The notes under the pieces are model-generated. The model saw nothing but the letters and a program-made list of their open reading frames with translations. It ran no database searches and had not been told where the DNA came from. Source: Planctomycetaceae bacterium (GTDB lineage: Bacteria; Planctomycetota; UBA8742; UBA2392; JABWBM01). Taken from it: 33,016 bases of DNA. Made by a program: the position numbers and the translations under genes. The stretch spans positions 1 through 33,016 of the forward strand of contig JABWBM010000020.1 in NCBI GenBank assembly GCA_013360495.1, written 5' to 3'. Within the stretch, counting starts at the first letter, position 1. Each line of letters opens with the position of its first letter. This document shows positions 8,343 through 15,855 of the stretch, piece by piece.

Positions 8343-9494
8343 GTGATCCACCCGGCCCTGATCGACACCCGCGAGGCGTTCAATACCTTCGTCAAAGCCT
8401 TCGATAACGCAGGCGCATTCGCCATCGACATCGAATCCAACGGTTTCTACAACTTCCGCGAGAAAACCTGCATCCTCACGATCTCGATTCCCGGTCATGA
8501 CGTGGCCATCGACTCGCTGGCGCTGTGGGATGAGATGCCACGCCTCGCTCCGGCGTTCGCCGACCCCGGACGCAACATCCTTGCCCACGGGTCGAGCTAC
8601 GATGTCACGAGCCTCAAACGCGACTTCGGCTTCACCTTCGCGAACCTCTTCGATACGATGATCGCGGCGCAAATGCTCGATCAACCCAAGGTCGGCCTCG
8701 CCGATCTTGTGCGCGAGAACTTCGGCGTGGAAATGGCCAAAGAACTCCAGCGCTACAACTGGGCCGAACGCCCGCTCCTCGAAGAGCACATGCACTATTT
8801 GCTCGCGGATACCAAGTACCTCTTCGAGCTGCACGATATCCTCAACAAAAAACTCGCCGAGAAAGACCTCCTCGACGAATACCGTATCGAGTGCGATGTG
8901 GTCGCGAATCAGCCCGGCGCCGTCAGCGCGGCGAGCGACCCTGACTCCTGGCTGCGAATCAAGGAGGCGCGCGCCATGTCGCCTGCCCAGCGCGGCGTCC
9001 TGCGCGCCGTCAATGACGTCCGCCGCACTATCGCGGAAGCTGAGGACCTGGCCCCCTTCCGTGTGGCGAGCAATTCCTTCCTCGCGGATATCGCGTTCCG
9101 CCAGCCCGCGACACGCGACGAACTGCTCGCGCTTAAGGGCTACAACCCGAAGTTGATCGAGACTCACGCCGGCGAATTCCTCGAGGCCGCCGCACTTGGC
9201 TACGACAATCCCATTCACCGGCTTCCCCGCAACGAAGACGACGCGCCACTGCGCGGCCGCCCGCTTCCCCTCGAGCGAGACCTCGCCAAGCGCTTGAAGA
9301 CATGGCGTACGGCGGAGGCCGCGAAGCGTGGCATCGGCATTCAGGCGGTGCTACCCACTCCGCTCTTGAATGACATCGTGCGCGACCCACCGCGGAACAT
9401 CGAGGAATTGGGACGTCATCCACGCATGGGCATGAAGCGAGTCGAGAAGTACGGCGAAGTGTTGATGACGTTCGCGGCGGAGATGAAGCGGTAG
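8343..9494 (+). CDS. rnd: ribonuclease D-like 3'-5' exonuclease (DEDD plus HRDC-like region)
   Basis: FAIDIESNGFYNFREKTCILTISI, ILAHGSSYDVTSLKRDF, LADTKYLFELHDIL. The track start at 8322 (GTG) touches a hairpin; GTG at 8343 preceded by GGAAAGAG is an alternative. Confidence 0.88.
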   Translation: MIHPALIDTREAFNTFVKAFDNAGAFAIDIESNGFYNFREKTCILTISIPGHDVAIDSLALWDEMPRLAPAFADPGRNILAHGSSYDVTSLKRDFGFTFANLFDTMIAAQMLDQPKVGLADLVRENFGVEMAKELQRYNWAERPLLEEHMHYLLADTKYLFELHDILNKKLAEKDLLDEYRIECDVVANQPGAVSAASDPDSWLRIKEARAMSPAQRGVLRAVNDVRRTIAEAEDLAPFRVASNSFLADIAFRQPATRDELLALKGYNPKLIETHAGEFLEAAALGYDNPIHRLPRNEDDAPLRGRPLPLERDLAKRLKTWRTAEAAKRGIGIQAVLPTPLLNDIVRDPPRNIEELGRHPRMGMKRVEKYGEVLMTFAAEMKR

Positions 9495-9500
9495 GCCGCA

Positions 9501-9528
9501 TTGACGGCGCGCCCAGCCGTGGTAACGT
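9501..9528 (+). promoter_or_regulatory. candidate tRNA promoter
   Basis: TTGACG (9501-9506), 16-nt spacer, TAACGT (9523-9528), shortly upstream of tRNA-Arg. Weak -10 match. Confidence 0.3.
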
Positions 9529-9550
9529 GGTTTTACTCAAGGCTAAGAAA

Positions 9551-9627
<77 letters not shown>

Positions 9628-9692
9628 GATCTACGGCTCTCCAGGCGGTTGACGATGGAATCCCGGTGTCGTCTTGGTAAAAATAGCCACTC

Positions 9693-10334
9693 ATGAATTC
9701 TGAAAACGCTGACATATTCCGACGTGGCCTCGTGGAACTTGGGCTTACGCTTGATGCGGAGCGCGTGGAACGCCTCGTCGCCTACCACGATTTTGTGTTC
9801 GCCCGAAACGCAGAGATGAACCTCGTCGGGTTCAAGGACGAGCGTGATTCTGTGATCAAAAATCTTCTCAACGCGCTTGGTCCCTGGCGGCAGGTGTTCC
9901 CCACGAAGCGCACCTGCGATGTCGGCTCCGGCGCGGGTTTCCCCGGCATTCCACTCGCAGTCGCCCTCGACATGCCGGAAGTGACCCTGGTGGAATCAAA
10001 AGCGAAGAAAGCAAAGTTCCTCGCGGAGGCGTGTGACCGTTTCGCGCCAACGGTGAAAGTCCTTAACGTCAACGCTGCCGAGATGAAAGAGCGCTACCGG
10101 CAGATCATTTTCTGCGCTTTCGGTTCTCTTAATAAAATCGTTCGCATGGCGGAACCGATGCTCTCCGAAGACGGCCGAATCCTGGCGTATAAGGGCAAAC
10201 GAGAGGCCATCGATCAGGAAATCGCCGAGTGCAAAGCGCGTCACAAGGAATGGCAAATCGTGCCCTTCAAGGTGCCTGGCCTCGAAGCGGGAACCGAGCG
10301 GCACGTATGCATCTACAAGTCGCGGCATAGCTGA
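9693..10334 (+). CDS. rsmG: 16S rRNA (guanine(527)-N(7))-methyltransferase
   Basis: 213 aa; [36 protein letters not shown] is characteristic of RsmG/GidB. Confidence 0.93.
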   Translation: MNSENADIFRRGLVELGLTLDAERVERLVAYHDFVFARNAEMNLVGFKDERDSVIKNLLNALGPWRQVFPTKRTCDVGSGAGFPGIPLAVALDMPEVTLVESKAKKAKFLAEACDRFAPTVKVLNVNAAEMKERYRQIIFCAFGSLNKIVRMAEPMLSEDGRILAYKGKREAIDQEIAECKARHKEWQIVPFKVPGLEAGTERHVCIYKSRHS

Positions 10335-10362
10335 TGGCGGCCATGACGGCCGTTGAAAAGTT

Positions 10363-10407
10363 ATCCGCGCGGCGTAGCCAACGCTACGTTCTCCCGGCGG
10401 TGCGGAT
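10363..10407. repeat. nested inverted repeat between rsmG and hemG
   Basis: Outer ATCCGC (10363-10368)/GCGGAT (10402-10407) encloses CGTAGC-CAAC-GCTACG (10373-10388); another dyad CGGCC-ATGAC-GGCCG lies at 10338-10352. Confidence 0.5.
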
Positions 10408-10531
10408 GAGAGCGGCCATCGCGCTTCTGCTCTTTCGCGGTCCGCCGCTGTGACGCCAGACACTCTGATGACAAGGAGTTACCATTGTGCCTTTGTAGTT
10501 CGTTTTATCGTCCTGTGTTAAGCTCGTCCCG

Positions 10532-12010
10532 GTGAAACGCATCACGTCCAGAATCGAATCAGGCAAGCCAGTCCGTGCCGTAGTCGTCGGTGGGGGCATC
10601 TCAGGGTTGTCGGCGGCGTGGTATCTGCGACGAGCCGCGAACGATGCCCGTATCCCGGTCGAAACGAGCCTGCTCGAAGCATCGAATCGGGTGGGAGGCG
10701 TGTTGCGGAGTGAGCGCCGCGACGGTTTCTTGCTGGAACATGGGCCGGACTGTTTCATATCGAGCAAGCCCGAAGGTATTGAGCTTGCCTGCGAGCTTGG
10801 CCTAGAAAGCGAATTGATCGGCACCAATCCGAAATGCCGGCGTAGCTTCATCGTCAGCAATGGCCGCCTCGTTCCAGTGCCGCAGGGGTTCTACCTGCTT
10901 TCGCCAGTATCGTTGAGCGCGCTCATCAAGGCGCCGATGTTTACGCCATGGGGGAAGCTTCGCATGGCGATGGAATTATTCATGCCGCCACGGACGGACG
11001 TGGGCGATGAATCCCTTGCGTCCTTCGTGCGCCGCCGCTTCGGCGAAGAAGCGCTGGAGCGCTTTGCCCAGCCGATGGTGGGTGGCATCTACACCGCAGA
11101 CCCTGAGCGATTAAGTCTCGCCGCGACGTTCCCGGCATTTCTTGACATGGAGCGCGAGCATGGCAGCGTGATTCGCGGTCTCGGGCGAAAGGCGCGCAAT
11201 GGGGCGGAGAGCAGCGCCAGCGGCCCGCGCTATGGATTATTTGTCTCGTTGAGCGGCGGCATGGAGCGGTTGCCGCAGGCTCTCGCGGAGCGGCTAGGGC
11301 CGGGAGTTGTGCGAGCAGGCACGCGAGTGCAGAGCCTTTCGCGCGACGGTCTCACGCGATGCTGGAATCTGACGCTGGCGAGTGGCGAGCGAGTTCGAGC
11401 GGACGTCGTCATATTGGCGCTGCCGGCCTGGGCGAGCGCGAAGCTTATGGAAGGCGTCGATGCGGAATTAGCGCGGCGACTTGCGACGATTCCCTATGCG
11501 TCGTCGGTGACGGTAAACCTCGCCTTTGAACGCGAGGCATTTGCGGCCGGCTTGCCCGATGGCATGGGCTTGGTTGTGCCAGAGCGCGAAAAGCGCGACC
11601 TGCTGGCGTGCAGTTTCTCGACCAACAAGTTTGATGGGCGTTCGCCGGACGGGAAAATACTGTTGCGGGCATTTATGGGTGGAGCGCTTCGGCCAGACGT
11701 TGCCGAACTTGATGATGGGGACGTCGAACGTCGCGCATTATCCGATGTACGAGACCTCTTGAATTTTCAGGGCGAGCCGGTTTTCGCGCGGGTGGCCAAG
11801 CATCGTGCCACGATGGCTCAATACGAGGTCGGGCATTTGGAGAAGGTCGCGCGCATTCAGGCAGGAGCGGCGGCGCACGAGGGGCTTGCCTTGATAGGCA
11901 ACGGCTTTAAAGGCATTGGTATTCCAGACTGCATCCGTGAGGCGCGCGCTGCTGCCATGGAAATGATAGGTGCGGTGAAGAGCAACACCATGATTGGAGT
12001 GAACTTGTAG
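10532..12010 (+). CDS. hemG: protoporphyrinogen/coproporphyrinogen oxidase, HemG/HemY FAD type
   Basis: AVVVGGGISGLSAAWYLRR dinucleotide-binding motif, EASNRVGGVLRSERRDGFLLEHGPDCF, FAQPMVGGIYTADPERLS. Confidence 0.92.
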   Translation: MKRITSRIESGKPVRAVVVGGGISGLSAAWYLRRAANDARIPVETSLLEASNRVGGVLRSERRDGFLLEHGPDCFISSKPEGIELACELGLESELIGTNPKCRRSFIVSNGRLVPVPQGFYLLSPVSLSALIKAPMFTPWGKLRMAMELFMPPRTDVGDESLASFVRRRFGEEALERFAQPMVGGIYTADPERLSLAATFPAFLDMEREHGSVIRGLGRKARNGAESSASGPRYGLFVSLSGGMERLPQALAERLGPGVVRAGTRVQSLSRDGLTRCWNLTLASGERVRADVVILALPAWASAKLMEGVDAELARRLATIPYASSVTVNLAFEREAFAAGLPDGMGLVVPEREKRDLLACSFSTNKFDGRSPDGKILLRAFMGGALRPDVAELDDGDVERRALSDVRDLLNFQGEPVFARVAKHRATMAQYEVGHLEKVARIQAGAAAHEGLALIGNGFKGIGIPDCIREARAAAMEMIGAVKSNTMIGVNL

Positions 12011-12053
12011 TAGGGCCCATCTCCAAAATGCCGCTTGGCATATGCCGGTCCCG

Positions 12054-14087
12054 TTACTTCATCTCCAGCCTTGCAGGCGGCAGCGCGTCGATGAAGCGAC
12101 GCCCGTAAGGTTTGCGGCGCACGCGGCTATCGAGGATCGTCACGGTGCCGTAATCCGTCGCGCGGCGGATCAGCCGGCCAAAGCCCTGTTTGAGTTTGAT
12201 GACTGCCTGGGGCAGTGAAAAGTCCATAAAGCTGTTGCCGCCGGCGCGGTCGATTGATTCCATGCGCGCCGCAATGAGCGGCTCGGTAGGTACGGCGAAG
12301 GGGAGGCGCGTGATGATCACGCCCGTGAGCGCCTCGCCGGGGACGTCAACGCCCTGCCAAAAGGTTTCTGTGCCAAACAGCACCATCTTCGTGCCTTGCT
12401 TGAACATCTCAATCATGCGCGAGCGCGGCACGCCGTCGCCCTGGCGCAAGATGCTGTAGCCGAGCAGTGTCAGCTCGGGCGTAACAGTGTCGCAGGTGCG
12501 CCGCAGTTGGGTATAGCTCGTGAATAACACGAAGCTTCCGCCCTTGGATTCTTTGACGGCGCGAACGACTTCCTTTGCCAAAGATTCATCGTAGCCGGGA
12601 GTGCCGGGTTCGGGCATATCGGGGACGCGCAGCACGGCCTGCTTTTGATAATTGAAGGGCGAGCCGAGGAGGAGTTCGCGAGTCTCGCTGGTAGGTAGGT
12701 CTTTGTCCCTCGGCGAACCTTCATGATTGAGGGCATCGCCGGCCATGCTTCGCCCGAGGCCAAGCCGGTCGCGCAGGTAGGCGAAAGCATTATTCCCTGA
12801 CGCTGTGGCGAGCGTGGCGCTGGTCATCGCCACGCTTTTGACCTTGCTGAACAGATGCTGGCGCAGCAGGTCGCCGACGTGGATGGGGGCGGCGCACAGT
12901 TCGACATTGTTGCCGATACGGGACTCGGCGCTTTCGATCCAGTAGACCTGTCCGGGCAAAGACTGCGCATTAAACGTTTCTATAGCGTCGCCGATGGCGA
13001 GCGCGCGTTTAGCCGCCGAGTCGATCTCGATCTGCTCGTCTTCGTTCTCGGATTCGCGGGCGCATTCGGCGAGACCAAGATAAATGTCCTTGAACACCAT
13101 CGGCGCTTCGGTGTTGAAGGCGCCGGGTTCGCGCAGCCGCATCCGCCCATCGGCATTGCGCGAGAGCATCGCGTAGACATCGTCGAAGTAGGCGCCCGCC
13201 AGCACGCGCGCGCGGGACACGTGGTTGAGCACGCGCTCGGCGCGCGGATAGGTGGAGGTCAAGCCCTTGCCGGTGCGGTGGTGGCGGATGGAGTTCAGAA
13301 AATAGTCCACCGACGAGCGAGTGAGGTGAATGCCAAGGTGTTCGCTGGCGATTTTCTCGATGTCGTGGGCCTCGTCGATGATCAGATAGCGATAATCGGG
13401 CAGGTAGCTCACGCCGGACATTTTCAGCGCGAGGTCGGCGAAGAGCAGGTGGTGGTTGACCACGAGGACATGGGCGTTGTACATGCGGCGCTTGGCCCGC
13501 TGGAAGAAGCAGGCCTCGTAGGTCGGGCAGTTTTTGCCCAAACAATTGTTGCGGTCGCTCTCCACCTGACGCCATGCTTCGGCGTCGGGGGTGAAGTCAA
13601 GGTCGGTGCGCGAGCCGTCGCCGGTGGAGCCTGCCCAATCGGCGATGCGGCGCAAGTCGCGGTCGGCCTGCATGTCGAACATGACGCCTTGTTTGACGCG
13701 ATCCATGGCGAGGCTCAGGCGGCGCAGCGACAGATAGTTGGCGCGGCCCTTGGCCAGTACGGCCGTAAATTCTTTGTCCCACACGGAGCGCAAAAAGGGG
13801 ATGTCCTTACCTGCCAGTTGCTCCTGTAGCGCGATGGTGCCGGTGGAGATGACGACGGGACGGGCGCTGCGCTCCATCGAGATGGCCTTCAGTACCGCCG
13901 GGATCAGGTAGGCGAAGGATTTTCCGACGCCCGTACCGGCCTCGACGATCAAGTGGTGATTGTCGTTGAATGCAGCCTCGATGGCGCGGGCCATGGCGAG
14001 TTGCTGTGGCCGCTCCTCATAGTCGGAGAGCTTGTTGGCGATCATGCCGCCGCGCGCGAGCAGATGGCTGGATTGTAGGGTGTCCAC
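12054..14087 (-). CDS. dinG: DinG/XPD-family ATP-dependent DNA helicase
   Basis: 677 aa; EAGTGVGKSFAYLIPA (Walker A), IIDEAHDIEK (DEAH), Cys-rich NCLGKNCPTYEACFF (FeS-like), FWQGVDVPG and QGFGRLIRR motifs. Confidence 0.93.
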   Translation of the reverse strand: MDTLQSSHLLARGGMIANKLSDYEERPQQLAMARAIEAAFNDNHHLIVEAGTGVGKSFAYLIPAVLKAISMERSARPVVISTGTIALQEQLAGKDIPFLRSVWDKEFTAVLAKGRANYLSLRRLSLAMDRVKQGVMFDMQADRDLRRIADWAGSTGDGSRTDLDFTPDAEAWRQVESDRNNCLGKNCPTYEACFFQRAKRRMYNAHVLVVNHHLLFADLALKMSGVSYLPDYRYLIIDEAHDIEKIASEHLGIHLTRSSVDYFLNSIRHHRTGKGLTSTYPRAERVLNHVSRARVLAGAYFDDVYAMLSRNADGRMRLREPGAFNTEAPMVFKDIYLGLAECARESENEDEQIEIDSAAKRALAIGDAIETFNAQSLPGQVYWIESAESRIGNNVELCAAPIHVGDLLRQHLFSKVKSVAMTSATLATASGNNAFAYLRDRLGLGRSMAGDALNHEGSPRDKDLPTSETRELLLGSPFNYQKQAVLRVPDMPEPGTPGYDESLAKEVVRAVKESKGGSFVLFTSYTQLRRTCDTVTPELTLLGYSILRQGDGVPRSRMIEMFKQGTKMVLFGTETFWQGVDVPGEALTGVIITRLPFAVPTEPLIAARMESIDRAGGNSFMDFSLPQAVIKLKQGFGRLIRRATDYGTVTILDSRVRRKPYGRRFIDALPPARLEMK

Positions 14088-14139
14088 GGGAATGTTGTAT
14101 CACATGGAAGGGTGAGTGGCCAGCAAAATGGTGGATATA

Positions 14140-14209
14140 CGTTCAGGAGAACGAGCAGGCGGTGGTGTACGGATTTGTTCGTTCAGTTAACAAAAGAACA
14201 CATCTGAAC
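14140..14209. promoter_or_regulatory. cluster of six GTTC/GAAC half-sites upstream of dinG
   Basis: GTTC at 14141, 14177, 14181 and GAAC at 14149, 14196, 14206, including the dyad CGTTC-AGGA-GAACG (14140-14153). Confidence 0.5.
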
Positions 14210-14227
14210 ATCTTCGTTGGGCTGAAA

Positions 14228-14261
14228 GTACCCCTTGAGATACACAGGTGTACCCTTTGAG
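14228..14261 (+). promoter_or_regulatory. direct repeat pair (22-bp spacing) overlapping a dyad
   Basis: GTACCCCTTGAG (14228-14239) and GTACCCTTTGAG (14250-14261), 11/12 identical; dyad TACAC-AG-GTGTA at 14241-14252. Confidence 0.55.
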
Positions 14262-14334
14262 TGCAGAAGGGCAGGGCGTACAGCGTGTGCATCCTGCAGA
14301 GGACATCATTCGTGACTGGACAAAGGAGAAGAAC

Positions 14335-14736
14335 ATGATTTCGAAGGCGCTTTATGTTTTCTTGGTGATCGCAGCTCTTGTCGTATTGATTCCCGGAAGT
14401 GAAACCATTACCTCAGCTGGGACGATTGGTGCAGGGGGAAAGCCTGCGCAAGCTCCGCTTTCGACGACTGGCGTCATCGTCAATTACGATTTTCCTATAA
14501 CGGTTTATGCGACACTTGGTGGCGATATCAAAATTGTGGGGCCAGGAGGCCAAACGATTGCGCAATGCCAAGGCGGTCATGTTGAGCGATTCCCCGGTGG
14601 AGGATGGTCGTTCGATTTTCCTAATGGTCACCCATTCGAAGGTACAGACGGATACGTTGATGGAAATGGCAATGGGACTGGTACTTTGAATGGGGTTCCT
14701 GGCCAAGGGCCGCTTGATCTGCGCTTCCCCGGATAG
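14335..14736 (+). CDS. small secreted protein of unknown function
   Basis: 133 aa from ATG at 14335 after AAGGAG; N-terminal signal-like helix MISKALYVFLVIAALVVLIPGSETITSA; Gly-rich C-terminus. Confidence 0.75.
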   Translation: MISKALYVFLVIAALVVLIPGSETITSAGTIGAGGKPAQAPLSTTGVIVNYDFPITVYATLGGDIKIVGPGGQTIAQCQGGHVERFPGGGWSFDFPNGHPFEGTDGYVDGNGNGTGTLNGVPGQGPLDLRFPG

Positions 14737-14768
14737 ACCAATGTAACTTAGGTTCATCATACGAAGAA

Positions 14769-14807
14769 CGTGGAGGGAGCTTCGGCGTCCCTCCACGCGC
14801 ATTTTTT
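14769..14807 (+). terminator. intrinsic terminator of the small secreted protein gene
   Basis: CGTGGAGGGAGC-TTCG-GC(G)TCCCTCCACG stem (one bulged G) followed shortly by TTTTTT at 14802-14807. Confidence 0.88.
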
Positions 14808-14867
14808 ATGAACATTTCACAGGTTGATCTGCAGTCACAGAGTCTCGTGCGAGGGGGTGTAGTGCCT

Positions 14868-15698
14868 TTACGGGCGACAATGGTGCCGCAGGAGCTGGTT
14901 GACGCGTTCGACCAGCTCCTTCGTATTGAAGGGCTTTTTAAGCACGTCGTCGGCGAGGTCGAGGCTTTCCTGATCCACATCGGCGTAGGTCGCGATCACC
15001 ACCGGGATGTTGCACGTTGCTTGATCGTGCTTCAACTCCGCGCATACTTCCCGTCCTGACATCTCCGGCATCATGTAGTCGAGCAGCACGAGGTCGGGCT
15101 TGCTGGACTTTGCCTTGTCGATCGCCTCTCGACCGCAGCAGGACGTGGCCACCCGATACCCCTCACGGGTGAGTGCGATGCCGAGGAGATGGACGGCGTC
15201 GGGTTCGTCATCGACGATCAGGATATGGGCGCCAGCGGGAGCCGTTCGCTGGGAAAAATGAGCTCTCTCCTTGACGGTGCGGAGTGTCGGCAGGCCGGCC
15301 GTATACCACGCCTGTTCGATTTCCATCTTGTACTTCCGGTTGGAGTCCTGAAGCGTCTTCCACTCGGTTTGGCCGAGCGCGATGACGCTGGTCTTGGCTT
15401 GGTCGTGGGTGTCGGCGGAGAAGTAGTACTGGTCGCCGCCCATAAAACGTTCCACCACGAATTTCATATGCGGATAGCGAGTATTGCCGAGACGGAGCAC
15501 GAAGCGGGCGCATTCGCCGCTGGTTCCCTTGCGGCGGGATTCGTCGATGAAGGCCGCCAGTGTGGCAGATAAAGGAGCCGATTCGTCGATGGCTGGCGGG
15601 GGAACCGGAGGGGTTTTGCCGTCGTAAGCGATGGAACAATAGATCGCAAGCGCTTTGGCGATGTCGGCTGAGGTCAAGCTGGGCTGCGTTTGCTGCAT
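14868..15698 (-). CDS. response regulator: unassigned N-terminal domain plus C-terminal receiver (REC)
   Basis: C-terminal HILIVDDEPDAVHLLGIALTREGYRV...LVLLDYMMPEMSGREVC...VLKKPF is a receiver domain; N-terminal ~165 aa carries LRLGNTRYPHMKFVVERF...YYFSADTHD. Confidence 0.9.
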   Translation of the reverse strand: MQQTQPSLTSADIAKALAIYCSIAYDGKTPPVPPPAIDESAPLSATLAAFIDESRRKGTSGECARFVLRLGNTRYPHMKFVVERFMGGDQYYFSADTHDQAKTSVIALGQTEWKTLQDSNRKYKMEIEQAWYTAGLPTLRTVKERAHFSQRTAPAGAHILIVDDEPDAVHLLGIALTREGYRVATSCCGREAIDKAKSSKPDLVLLDYMMPEMSGREVCAELKHDQATCNIPVVIATYADVDQESLDLADDVLKKPFNTKELVERVNQLLRHHCRP

Positions 15699-15739
15699 GG
15701 TCCTTGAGCCTGCCCGGTGTCGCCACAGACTCCCCCCCT

Positions 15740-15766
15740 ATTGTACGTTTTTGACGGATGTTGCAA
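15740..15766 (-). promoter_or_regulatory. candidate promoter of the response regulator gene
   Basis: Minus-strand TTGCAA (15766-15761), 15-nt spacer, TACAAT (15745-15740). Short spacer, so weak. Confidence 0.3.
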
Positions 15767-15855
15767 GTCATCGAATTTTCATGGAAACGATCATCGGTCA
15801 CCATGGCCCATGACCATTCCGCCGTAAAGAAGGCCAGTGACCGCGGGAGAGTCTT

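Noticed and set aside
7821-9218. 465-aa antisense ORF opposite moaC/rnd
   Set aside because: Spans two confident genes on the other strand; low-complexity composition typical of shadow ORFs.
12855-13829. 324-aa antisense ORF inside dinG
   Set aside because: Entirely within a gene with clear helicase motifs; no recognisable domain.
14196-14209. Alphaproteobacterial LexA box GAAC-N7-GAAC
   Set aside because: Spacing here is N6, not N7; reported only as part of a general half-site cluster.
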